A stretch of DNA of 64,000 nucleotides from Sparassis latifolia. Its lineage: Eukaryota > Basidiomycota > Agaricomycetes > Polyporales > Sparassidaceae. Position 1 is the stretch's first letter. Each line of letters starts with the position of its first letter. Position numbers and translations under genes: made by a program. The stretch is from positions 3,100,001-3,164,000 of the forward strand of contig CM031557.1 in NCBI GenBank assembly GCA_018466975.1, in the 5' to 3' direction. The notes beneath the pieces are model-generated. The model searched no databases and was not told the origin of the DNA. It saw nothing but the letters and a program-made list of their open reading frames with translations. This document shows positions 1-11,476 of the stretch, piece by piece.

Positions 1-554
1 CGCTGAAGCGTCATCAAGTGTCTTGGTTATGCCAGACAGATTGAAGTCTGACCTGGGAGAGGTATAAGCTATTAAACCGTGGAAGGCGAATCCTTTGGCT
101 TCAGTACAATACCGTATGTATTCACTTTCCCGTTCTCTTTCTTGCACTGTGCCGTGAGTTTAATGACCGAGCCCATCCATCACAATATTAAACCAGGGCC
201 ATGCCTGTACGAGAACTTTATACCGGTGGTCCCATATACACTTGCCGGATATTCAGTGCTCTGTGCCTACTCCTGCAGCTGAGACCGAGAACTGATTCAC
301 TTCACTTTGTAATGCCGACACTGAAGCTTGTTCTCGCAGTATGATTTTTTCTCGAGATTCTAGCGAGCGTTGTTTGTGAACACCGCGATCAAGAACAGGA
401 TGGATTAGCGCTTTGCAAGAATAGCAGTATGTGGTCGACATTGGATACCAACGTCAGCACATACATATGAACACGAGCAATGTCATAAGCGGAACAATAA
501 AAGTAAAGAAGACCGTAGTAAGCAAAAATCGAAGTCATCACCGTGTGGCGCAGA
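1..554. other. no gene recognised; 3' flank of PL14 gene
   Basis: Only short overlapping open frames occur here, with no conserved motif and no convincing exon chain. The stretch lies downstream of the minus-strand PL14 gene, whose stop codon is at 555-557, so part of it is probably that gene's 3' untranslated region. Confidence 0.5.
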
Positions 555-1744
555 TCACACCGCCACGCTCGCGGCCCACATCTCGAAATTGCGAAAGTAC
601 GCATGCATGTCGCTCGGCGGCGCCCAATCAGATGTGCTTCCTAAACGCGTGCCATTGGTAAGTTAACGAAGTGGAAGAGCCACGCGGCGATCACATACCT
701 CCGAAGAATGTGCTGCAAAGACGAAGAGCCAGACAGCATCAGTGCCTCCACAATGGAACACAAGGATGGAACGCACGAGAAGAACAATCCGCCGATATCA
801 ACGACCGAGCTATTGCGGTACTGTAGGTTCGACTCGTGAAGTGCCTCCACATCGTCATGGCTGTGGAGTGCGAATCAATACACAGATCTTGTATAGCCTC
901 AACGAGGGCGACATACTATAGTGTGACCTGGCCATTAGCATTATCCACGGGATTGTTGAGCCGTACGAGCAATGTTACTTTGCTCCACCTATTAGAAAAA
1001 TTGTGCTCTTTTAATATCCCGTTCTCCACACCGGAAGAAAACGTGGAAAACACACTCTCCAGAGTTCCAGGAGAATGATTCGCGATCGATGCTCGTACCG
1101 TAGTTATCCGCATTACAGATGAAGTCGGGGTCATTACAAAGACCTTCGGGAAGGAGAAAGTACGCGTAGACTAGATGAAGGTTAGCATCGCTTTGCAACT
1201 ACAAACCACAGCACATACCTTCTCCGGCGCCATTCGTCCGCCACATCAGACGCGACGAGAAGCAGTTCGACCCGTTCGCAATGTGTCCGCCCGAACAGTC
1301 CGCGGTGTCCGTACCACCGCGGAGGCCAGGCAGCTTGCCGCCCTTCACCCACGTGAAGCCGCTGTCGAACGCAACCTCGTACGATAGCAGCATCGAATGC
1401 CATTTCGTCCCAGATGGCGCCTCCCAGTGCGAATAGAATTGTGCGCCCGCGGTGTTAGGGTGCGAGTAGCTGCCGCTCGGATACGTCACTCGCAGCACGG
1501 GAGACGCAGTGGCCGTGGGGAATGGATCAGGCACGAATGCCATGTTGGGGGCGCCGTCAACGCCCGTAGCAGCCCAAGAGGCCTTGACAAACGACGTCGC
1601 CGAGGAGGAGGCCATCGTCTTGGTCGGCATGGGGAGCTTCGTGCTGGTCGAGAGGGAATACTGAGACGCGATCGCCGATGCAGACGAGGTCTGCGCGGCA
1701 GCGAAGCCTATGGCGTTGGCTAAGAAAAATGGTAGACAAAACAT
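555..1744 (-). CDS. secreted polysaccharide lyase, family PL14-like
   Basis: Predicted extracellular enzyme cleaving uronic-acid polysaccharide by beta-elimination; the substrate is not determined. Six exons on the minus strand close in phase: 1744-1219, 1170-1056, 988-917, 860-777, 712-699 and 640-555, giving 298 aa. The start is followed by a signal peptide (hydrophobic to about residue 17, ending AAAQ). Family-like stretches follow in order: LRVTYPSGSYSH, SYEVAFDSGFTWVKGGKLPGL, an SRLMWR segment, VYAYF, WSKVTLLVRLN, then GLFFSTFFGG assembled across the 14-nt fifth exon, and the tail AYFRNFEMW. From memory these match PL14 proteins of wood-decay basidiomycetes; a related beta-jelly-roll lyase family such as PL20 is the main alternative. 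No frame break is seen, so it looks functional. Confidence 0.85.
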
Positions 1745-3940
1745 GATGGACGAGTCGGATGGTGCAGGCCTTAAACCATTCGGAACGAACTAGCCGAGAC
1801 TTCGTGACGATGATTTCCACCGATCCGGGGATGTGCACAGCTTTAGGAGAGATGGCATATGAAACATGGAGATCATTTTCCGCTTGACATCAGGAATCAC
1901 TGTTGATCACTAGTCACATCTAAGACCTCCGACCTGCTCCTAAGGAGTTTCCACCGTGCACAATAGGATATACACGGGCTTACCAGATGGCGGAACATGG
2001 AATGAAGTCGACGACGTACATACGACCTTTCCATGCAATCGTGCACAATAGGGACAACTGCCGTATCTACAATCTACAATTGATCAATGTGGGGGGTAAC
2101 ATCTCATTTTTGATCTAGCACGAACCTGTTGACGTTAGGACTACTCGCCACAGGACGCGAACAGGACTTCGTTGTTTTAGGCTCGAAGTAAAAGGCCCAA
2201 TCTTGAGAGCCTTCCTAATGCGGTACTCAGCAAGCGTATTACGCGGGGAAAAACGAAGTGCATTCTCAACAGAGAATGAATGCGAGCGCCACGACGATAG
2301 GATCATACGGAAGAGAGTGAGGACGACACTCGTCTCATACTAACAGGTATTTATACGTGTGCAACGTACGCACCTCTTGAGTGCAGGTGAACGGAAGATT
2401 CGTCCCGCAGCACATGGCTCAAACGTCCGACATGCCTGATGCAAATTGTTGCCAAGAGGAACACACTAATGACTCGAGATATGAGTGGATGGTGGAAGTC
2501 ATGGTCTTCACGCCAACATTCCGACGGATCTGTGTGAGCGGCGGTATTTGGATGTTTCCGGCGATTCTTGGACAAGGCGAATTCATTTCAATGCATCATT
2601 GTCATGCAGAGTCGTCCGTTATAGTTGCTAGACGACCGCTCCAAAACTTTCGGATTGATCAAGATACCGCCTGCAGATAGAGCCTTGATGCATATACTAG
2701 ACGAATATGAAGGTCAGGTGCGGCCGGGTTACTCATCAGTGAACGTTGTGCGAGAGGGAGAGTGTTGGAGGACAGGGTGATGGGTACTTACCTACAGCTT
2801 TCGGAATGCCTTGGCTTGCTTGGTGGCCCTGGAGCGGACAGAGACTTTCTTGTAAGAGGCAGAAACATGACATAAGGCCCTTCACTCGCGAGAAGAAACT
2901 CGGACATTAGTTTGTTACCACACAGAAGAGGCATCATTGAAGATCTCGGCGTGGTATTTTTGCTCTGAGAAGTAATAAAACCTGATTGGAATCCGGGACA
3001 AGACATCGCACGCAGTTCACGAAAGCGACCGCATCTAACACGAAATTCACGGTTGCCGCTACATCACATACGGTGAGGCTGGCACACGGGTACAGCGGCA
3101 CCCTGTCATACGCTTCCAATGAAGTAATCTTCGAAATTCGCGTCATTGTGTGTCAGCGCTGGGCTTCATATGGGTCTCGTAAAAGCGGTGGAATTTGCAT
3201 GAACTTGAACGTGCGCACTGACATCTAGATAAGTGCGGACATAGAAGCAAGGAAGCAAAAGATAGAGCGTACCAATAGGGACATTCAGTTGGCCAGTTTA
3301 GTTCCTGTACTTGAGGCATTTGGGTTCTGGGACGGAGTCGTGGATTGCAGCCAACAGGAAGCGTGCTAGATTTCCTCAACGAAACAGAGCGTGATTTTGC
3401 ATATGCAAGCTTGGGAGAATACCTATTATTTATACGAAAAACAGCAATCCTGGATCGTCGTCACTTGTGCGGTGCGTCACAAGAGATTTCGAGTCAGTGA
3501 GGCGAGAAACTAGCTGCGAATCTCCTGTCGACTGCCATGCGACATACTCTTCAATTCCATCACGCGTCCGTACGCATCCGTGCAGGTCAGTAGCAGAAAT
3601 ATTCATATGACTTCTTTATGCCAACGATCAAATAAACAAGAACGAACCTGATCGCGTGTAAATCGACAACTCAGTTACTCAGAGGTGTGGTTCAAGACAG
3701 CACGATGCGACGCTTGAATTTGTGCACAGTGAATCGATTGGTGTTAGAGTACTAGAATATGTAGCAGCAAGTCAAACTCCAATTGCAAGTGCAGGTGAGT
3801 AGCCTCGATGTCTTCGCTGAGGGTAATTATTTAATATTGAGTCGGCCACGGTGGTTGTTGTCGACGACCAGATGATGACATGCCCCCGATCTAGCACCGA
3901 CAATTCGCCGGAGGCCTCCAGTTAAGCTCGTCGTTGCCCA
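1745..3940. other. gene-poor interval, nothing recognised
   Basis: Open frames of 60-99 codons occur on both strands (for example 2381-2680 plus and 3143-3379 minus), but none shows a domain, signal peptide or closing exon chain. The left part must contain the promoter of the minus-strand PL14 gene and the right part that of the plus-strand dehydrogenase. Confidence 0.5.
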
Positions 3941-3954
3941 CAGCGTCCTTCTGG

Positions 3955-3960
3955 TATAAA
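3955..3960 (+). promoter_or_regulatory. TATA box of the SDR gene
   Basis: TATAAA lies 43 bp upstream of the chosen ATG at 4003. This spacing would place the transcription start near 3985-3990. That excludes the out-of-frame ATG at 3972 from the mRNA and supports 4003 as the start. Confidence 0.5.
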
Positions 3961-4002
3961 GGGCCATCGACATGGCTCTCTCATCCTCGTTCGATTTCCG
4001 CA

Positions 4003-5131
4003 ATGACACTGACAACCTGGCTTGTAACAGGGTGAGTCTCTCGCTGCCAGCTCACCGAGTCCGAACGTGCGGCTGAGCTCGTCGTCTTTACTCCCAGAAC
4101 CTCGCGCGGCATTGGCCTCGAGATCGTCAGCCAGCTCGTCGCTGATCCCGCCAATATCGTTATCGCCACCTGTCGCAACCCTGCGGGCGCGACCGCGCTC
4201 TCCTCGCTCCAGGACACTGCCAAAGGTGTCCTGTACATCCTCCCGCTCGATGTCGCTAGCGAGGCCTCCATCCGCGCGTCCGTCTCCCCGGTAGCTGCCA
4301 TCTTGGGTGACCGCGGATTGAACTATCTGTACAACAACGCTGCTGTGGTATGTATTCGTTAATTTTCCATCTACGACGTTCGTATGGTGCTGACTGCCGG
4401 GACGGGCAGACCGAAGGCGACGACTCGGCGTTCGATTTCTCCGTGGACGGTTTTTCGCAATCGCTCCAAGTGAATGTCGTTGCTCCTGCCCTTCTTGGGC
4501 AGTTGTATCTTCCCTTTATCGAGAAGAACTCTCGCAAAGTTATCGTCAACATCACGAGCGGTCTCGCGAGTATCGGCCTTGACTTCGGCGCCAAGAATGC
4601 GACATACAGCGTCAGCAAGACAGCGCTGAATATGCTGGTGTGTGGCCTTGTTCTTGTCACTGTCTACCTCAGTCATCCTTGGTCTTTTTCGGTTTTATCT
4701 CCCCTTTGCCAAACCTTGAGCCCTTCTCGGCCGAGTGCAGAATATGTCATCGCAATACCACGCATTGCACCACTGTTCTTCCTTATTCTCCTGTTGCATA
4801 GATATTTCAGGTTAATAGTTACCTACCCCTCTCGTAGACCTACAAACAAGCCCGCGCACGCCCCGACATCACCTCAATTTGCATTGATCCCGGCTGGGTC
4901 AAGACCGGTAAGTTATCATGTTCCTCGTGCCTTATAATCATCACTCACAGCTCACGCTTTGCGCTACTTGTGATACCCCCCTCATTTCGCTCTGGCACAG
5001 ACATGGGCGGCCCCAACGCAGCGACAGAAACCCATGACAGCGTGTCCGCGGTCCTGCGGCTCGTGACCAGCGTGTCGCCTAAGGACTCAGGAAAGTTTTT
5101 CCGGCACGACGGCGAAATCATCGTGTGGTAA
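4003..5131 (+). CDS. short-chain dehydrogenase/reductase (SDR)
   Basis: NAD(P)-dependent oxidoreductase of the classical SDR type; the substrate is unknown. Five exons close in phase: 4003-4031, 4098-4347, 4410-4637, 4838-4907 and 5001-5131, giving 235 aa. The cofactor motif TGTSRGIG is at residues 9-16 and is split by intron 1. The NNAAV strand motif is at about 89-93. The catalytic triad is Ser143 (in NITSGLAS), Tyr159 and Lys163 (YSVSK), followed by the nicotinamide-side DPGWVKTDMGG segment. Length and motifs resemble the C-factor/sniffer-like SDR group common in fungi. All catalytic residues are present and no frame break is seen. Confidence 0.93.
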
Positions 5132-5784
5132 TTCGTGACATTCAATTGGGAGTAGATGTCGTTGGGAGCACTCGTGGAAGGAGGATTTATTGGTATCGAT
5201 GCTGCTGAAGGGATCCACGGTTGATTGCACGGTGGACGGTCCTGTGGAGACGATCAAGATAAGTACTGCATATTTGGAAGAGCATGTCGCGTAATGCGTC
5301 AGACGGTTGTAAGTAGTAGGTGCTGTCTTACACGTATCTGCTGGTCCACACATCGGTCGGTCTCAAAAGGTCGTTGTGGTAAGTGAATCGCGCAGGACGA
5401 CCTGGTTAGGAAGTTAACCACCCATCGTCTGTCTGATGTCGAAAACGTCACTTCTGCAAAATGGTCTGCTGGCCTCTTTATCACCATTAGAATTTATACA
5501 CATGTTAACGACGGCTAGACAGTGGCGGAATACAATGCCATGCCACATATCCAGAGAGATCTCTGTGAGGGCGCAGCGCGAAGTTTAATTGGGCTGTCTC
5601 AAGGACGTTCGGATGACGACTGCAATCTATTTCGCACAACAGCAAGAGAAGTCTGGAAGGGATGAATAAATAGGAGGGTCATACCATTTCCCGTAGTCGT
5701 TATCAAACTACACCTTACAGTTGAGCGCGCCCATCCGCTTGATGCATCTTTTCATCTCTGTGACCGTATTCTTTGTTACCCATA

Positions 5785-6149
5785 GTACTATTGTTACCCC
5801 AGTAATGCAATTGCGATTGCATCTCTGTCACCGTTCCTTCAAATCGGGCCCGTTTTCCTTCGAACTTCTTTGGATCAAATATACAACATATAAGCTACCT
5901 TCTGTGTGACTGCCAATTTTTTTCCTGATGTTGTGCGACTCCAAGAACCGGACACAGTCCTCCAAACTTGCAATTCAGAGACTTCGCACTCTTCCCCTCC
6001 GAGTTTGACTCCCAAGTTGCACAGCCAAGGTATTTGGGACTGTGCACATCTATTACATATTTCTTTGTGATTTTTAGTGCAGCAAAATGCGGCAAAACGG
6101 CGAAATTGCATAACTAGACCAGATTGCAATACTGGGGTAACGATAGTAC
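5785..6149. mobile_element. MITE-like element with 28-bp terminal inverted repeats
   Basis: The left end (5785-5812) and the reverse complement of the right end (6122-6149) match at 25 of 28 positions and begin GTACTATYGTTACCCCAGTA. The 365-bp element has no coding potential. A target-site duplication could not be fixed, because both ends begin with the palindromic GTAC. Its terminus resembles that of the element at 29651-30035, so the two may belong to one family. It lies between the SDR gene and SMC1. Confidence 0.7.
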
Positions 6150-6207
6150 AGACGATCGAACTTTCATACCTTCCTTTTCGGGTGATTACGTACGCAATAA
6201 GCCACAG

Positions 6208-6213
6208 ACGCGT
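6208..6213 (+). promoter_or_regulatory. candidate MluI cell-cycle box (ACGCGT) upstream of SMC1
   Basis: A palindromic ACGCGT lies 65 bp before the SMC1 start codon. In yeasts this motif binds the MBF complex and drives G1/S expression of replication and cohesin genes. Its role here is inferred from position only. Confidence 0.35.
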
Positions 6214-6277
6214 ACCAGGTCACCACTGACACCAGCCACGAACCCCCTCGCGCTTGCACCATTCGTTTATCCGTAAA

Positions 6278-9200
6278 ATGCCTCTCATTCGTATTGAGGT
6301 GTGCGACTTCAAGTCTTATAGGTGCATTTCTCTCTTTGCTCTCTCTATATATTTATCCTAACAATTGTCAAGGGGCCACCAAATTATTGGCCCATTCCAT
6401 AACTTTACCTCTGTGATAGGACCCAATGGTGCCGGCAAGTCCAACCTGATGGACGCAATCTCGTTTGTTCTCGGTGTGAAGAGCGCGCAGTTGCGCAGTA
6501 GCCAATTGAAAGATCTTGTATACCGCGGCAGGCGGCTTGCTCGCGACCCAGACGCCGACGGGTCTGATGCTGGTCGCGACGAGGATGGTGACGAAGAGGA
6601 TGAGCAGGGGGAGGGAGAAGGAACAGCTAAGAAGGCGTGGGTGCTTGCCGTATTTGAGGACAGCGAAAAGAAGGAGTGGCAGTTTCAGCGGACGTGCGTC
6701 TTTCGCCGGTTCTGCCTTTCGTATGCCATTCAGCTCACGCCCTGTCCTGTAGCATTAACACAAGTGGCACGTCCGAATACAAGCTGAATGGAAAAGTCGG
6801 CACATACTCTGTGTACAATGCTGCTCTGGTATCGCACAACATCCTCGTGAAAGCGAAGAACTTCCTCGTCTTCCAGGGCGACGTCGAGGCTGTGGCATCG
6901 CAGTCGCCGAAGGAGCTGTCACGGCTGATTGACCAAATCAGCGGTTCGCTGGAACTCGCGGGGGAGTACGAGCGCGCGAAGGAGGACCAGGAGCGCGCGA
7001 CGGAGAATGCGACGTTCAACTTCACCAAGCGGCGTGGCATCGCGGGAGAGATCAAGCAATACAAAGAACAGAAGACCGAAGCGGAGCGTTTCGAGTCGCT
7101 GTGTGACGAAAAGGTGTGTACATCGTGTTGTGTTTTCTGAGGCCTTTGCGTAACTAATAGTTGTTAAGGATGACCTGATTCTACACAGGATTCTATTCAA
7201 GCTGTACCACATTCAGGAGGAGCTCGAGGAACATGCGCAGGAGATTAGGACGAAGAATGAGGAGCTGGTTGGACTGCGCGAGGAGCAGCGTGTGCACGAC
7301 AAGGCACTCCAAGACGCCCGTGCGGACCAGGCGAAGGCGCGCACCGCAGTCATGCAGAAGGAGAAGCGGATCAAAAAAGCGGAGAAGACGCTTGACGCCA
7401 AGGTGCGTGCTGCGTGTCGTTGCTTGCAATCTCACTGACGAAGCACCACAGAGACCGGACCTTGTCCAGGTCGACACGCAGATCAAGCACTCAGAGCGCA
7501 AGCGCGACAATGCGCTCAAGGAACGCGAGAAGGCGGGCGTAGCTGGACAGAAACAGAGAGACGAGTTGCGAGTGCTGAGGGCCGACCTGGAGAAGGTGCA
7601 GAGAGCTGCCGATGCAGCTCAAGGTGCGCCCTGCTGCCAATGTATAATGCTGCAAAGCTCATTACCCATTCAGAGGCGCAAAGAAGAGCTGCCCAGGTCA
7701 GCATGTCTCTGAGCGCAGAGAGCTTGGAGGAGTACCGTCGATTGTTCGCTATCTATACATTTTTCCCCTGGCATATTTGTACTAATGCAAGAGACAGGAA
7801 AAATGATGCAAGCATTCTTGCGGTAGAAGAGCGACAGGCACTCGATACGCTTTCTAGAGATGAAAAGACGTCTTCTCGGGCACTAGCGCAGCTAAAGGAT
7901 AAACACGAGCAGCAGATGCAAAAGGCCGAGAAGCTTGGCGAGGACAAGAGAGTGCAGAGCGAGAAGAGATCCGAGGTGGGTGCTGCGATCATCACTGTAC
8001 GCCCGATGTGATGCTGAATTCGTGACCTGGCGGGTCAGCTGGAGGCCAAAGTTGCCAGTCTCCACGGAGAGCTTACAAAGGCGAGGCAAGAGCTAGATAA
8101 TCAGCAGTCTGAGCGAACACGGATTGCGTGAGTTTCGTAGTTTGCGTTTATTAATTCATTGCACTGACAATTCGCAGCCAACTTGAGGCGGAAATCAATG
8201 AGAAGCTAGTTGACGTTCACAACAAGCTCTTGCAAGCGGGTGTTGATCAGAAGGAGTCAGAACGAGAAGCGAAGCTCAAGGAAACGCTGGCCAGTCTGCA
8301 GCGAATCTTCCCTGGTGAGCTTCTTCTTTGGGTTTCCATGTGCTTGGGCTCAACGTGCATTAGGCGTCCGTGGCCGAGTGGTTGACCTATGCAAACCGGC
8401 ACAGAGGAAGTACGAGACAGCTGTCTCCGTCGTTCTTGGCCGGAACATTGATGCTGTAGTGGTAGACGAAGAGAAGACCGCAATCGACTGCATCGAGGTA
8501 GCAATGCCCCCTGCTTCCCACCCCAGATATTTTACTGACTTCTGTTCTAGTACATGCGCAACCAGCGTGCGGGCCAAGCGACATTTATACCGCTTGACAC
8601 GATCCAGGTGAAGCCCATCAACGATAAGTTTCGTTCGTTCGCCAAGGGTGCACGGCTGGCGGTCGATGTTATCCAGTACGAGGCCGCGGTGGAACGCGCG
8701 ATGCATCACGCGTGCGGGAATGCGCTGGTGTGCGACACGATGGAGATTGCGCGGTACGTGTGCTATGAGAAAGGGCAGGAGGTCAAGGGTTCGTTCATTC
8801 AATAATTTTGAAATTGAGACATTGAATCTATTTGCGCAGCGGTTACTTTGGAGGGAACCATCATCCATAAGAGCGGGTTGATTACCGGAGGCCGCAGTTC
8901 ACATGGTGGTGGGCGCCAGTGGGAGGAGAAGGACGTGCAAGGTGATACGCTCTCTGATGTTCTTCCGGCGATAGTTTTTAATACGTGCCCCAGGTCTCCA
9001 GCGTGTTCGTGACAACCTGTTGAGTCAGCTGCGGGACCTCAACAAGAACAAGCCCCGCGGTAAGGCCGATGAAAACCTCATTGCTGAGATCACCCGCCTT
9101 GAGTCCGCACATACGATTGCGAAGGATGATCTGGTAAGAAGCATGGAAACCACGAACTGAGCTTAATCTGACTATGATCTAGAGCGCGTGCAAACTTCGG

Positions 9201-11241
9201 TTGAACGGCATCAAGGACGAAATAAAGCATGTTGACAGAGAGCTTAAGCAGATTCAGCCGGAGTTGAGGAAGGTGCGCTGAGATCACTATCCTCCTCTCA
9301 ATATGTACTGAACCTCGCGCCAGGCCCAGTCAGCCTATGACACGCTCAAAGAGAAGGTCGACGAGCTCACAACAGTGGTCAACGCCGCCGAGGATGAGGT
9401 TTTCTCTGACTTCTGCCGCAGAATTGGCGTGGCAAACATCCGGGAATACGAGGAGCGCCAACTGAAGGTCGCCCGTGCGGAGGGTGAAGCACGATTGCAA
9501 TTCCAGACGCAGATAGCTCGTCTGACTCATCAGTACGTTCGAATTTGCATGCCAAAGAGGGGTTTTTTAACCGTAATATGACTTGTGTGTTACAGGTCCA
9601 ATTTCTCTGAAGAGCAATTGCAAGTCTCTGAGGAGCGTCTGAATATCATTGACACTTTGATCGAAGCTGAAGAGGCGAATATTGTGCGGCTTCAAGAGAA
9701 CCAAACCAACATCAAAGAGGAGATCGATGAAGTGGAAGGTGCAATCGGCGCTCTTCGAGAAGAGCTCCAGAATCTCACCGAAGTGTTGGAGGAAAAGACG
9801 AAGCAAGTAGAGCAGGTTAAGCGAACCACTACCAAGTCTGCGAAGGTACTGGATCAAGCATTGAAGGAGATTGCAAACGGAGTCAGTTTCTTACGTTCAC
9901 TAGCAGTGTTTTGCATACACTCACCTGTTCTGGTGATAGAATGATGAGATTGAAAAGTTAGGTCTGGAGCGGTCCGCTATCTATCGAAAGTGCAGATTGG
10001 ATGAAGTCAAACTACCACTCGTAGAGGGAAACCTGAAGAATGTCCCCATGGAAGAGGTGCGAGAACTACATATCACCTGCATTCTGGTTTAATGGCTCAC
10101 AAGTAATCGCAGAACCTCCGTGATGAGGTAGCTATGGACGTAGATGAGGACGAAGATGGCACGCAACCTGTTAAGAGGATTCCGGATTACGGCATTGAGG
10201 TGGACTTCGAGGCGTTGGATGACGATGAACGTGGGGTCAGTCTTCAAAATACTCTTCTTTCACAACCTTCCTGATGTCGATATCAGGACGTATCTGCCGA
10301 TGCCGTTGCTGGATTTGACCGGAAGATAGCCAAGTTGAACTCCGAGATTGAGCGAATGGCACCTAACATGAAAGCCATGGACAGGTGAACTATGTATTTG
10401 TGTGTCATTACGGCAGACTGAAGTTGGAGTCCAGGTTGGACGATGTTGAAACGAAATTGTTGGAAACCGAGAAGGAAGCGGACAAAGCACGCAAGGACTC
10501 GAAGACCGCCCGGGATCAGTTCAACGACGTCAAACGTCGCCGGTAAGTCATTCTTAGTGCGCCGCCAGCTATGGCTCATGTGAATCTCCTAAGCTGTGAA
10601 CTATTCAACAAGGCGTACAACCATATCTCGGAAAGGATTGATCAGGTGTACAAAGATCTCACTAAGGGTAAAGCGGCGCCAATGGGTGGTGTCGCTTATC
10701 TCAGTCTGGAGGACAGCGAGGTATGTATCATTTTTCATCAGTACCGTCGAAGTCTCAATCTCCTGTTCGCAGGAGCCATATGTTGCCGGTATCAAGTATC
10801 ACGCAATGCCTCCCATGAAGCGTTTTCGAGATATGGAACAGTTGTCCGGTGGCGAAAAGACTATTGCTGCTCTTGCACTCCTCTTTGCCATCCACAGGTA
10901 CTTTGCTCAAGCTTATTTACACTTCTGATCGTGCTCATTTGTCCTCGCAGTTATCAACCATCACCATTCTTCGTCCTCGACGAAGTTGATGCAGCTCTAG
11001 ACAACACAAACGTGGCGAAGATCGCCAATTACATTCGATCTCATGCCTCAGAGACCTTCCAGTTCATTGTCATCAGTCTGAAGGGATCCCTATATGAGCG
11101 TAGCAATTCACTTGTGGGCATCTACCGTGACCAGGATGTCAATAGCTCGCGCACATTAACACTTGACGTGAGTGCCTCTCTTCTCACATCCCCAGACAAA
11201 CCTAAACCATTGATTCCCAGCTGACGCAATACGATGACTGA
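6278..11241 (+). CDS. SMC1: cohesin subunit SMC1
   Basis: ATPase arm of the cohesin ring, acting with SMC3, kleisin and SA/STAG proteins in nuclear sister-chromatid cohesion. The gene has many short introns; exon 1 is 6278-6321, exon 2 is 6373-6693, and the last exon is 11221-11241. The N-terminus reads [16 protein letters not shown], with Walker A GPNGAGKS at residues 31-38. An acidic Asp/Glu/Gly insertion follows at roughly residues 85-105 (6550-6620). Long coiled-coil segments flank the hinge, encoded at about 8360-8940 (RGRVVDLC through SGLITGGRS). The C-terminal head carries the ABC signature LSGGEKT (about 10840) and Walker [14 protein letters not shown] (about 10970). The protein ends LTLDLTQYDD after the last intron. 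No frame break was noticed, although I did not resolve every internal splice site. It is convergent with the next gene, with 235 bp between them. Confidence 0.95.
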
Positions 11242-11476
11242 ACGAAATGAACTCTTACCGTCTTCTTGTCCGCTATCTTATACTTTTAATCCCTATATTT
11301 TGTGTTGTGTCAATGTATTTTAACCCAAAGCATCTGTAGCGGTAATACGACGATATCTTCAAATAAGTTGAACTATAAAGACATGCAAGTATACGGATCA
11401 ATGCGGACGTCTCAGAGCTCTACAGCATATTACGGCGAAAATCCGGCAAAAAGATGATACATCTGAACGTATAAGC

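Noticed and set aside
8366..8385. GTGGCCGAGTGGTT, a perfect tRNA A-box look-alike
   Set aside because: It lies in the conserved SMC1 hinge-coding exon ([10 protein letters not shown]), and no matching B box, acceptor stem or anticodon arm follows.
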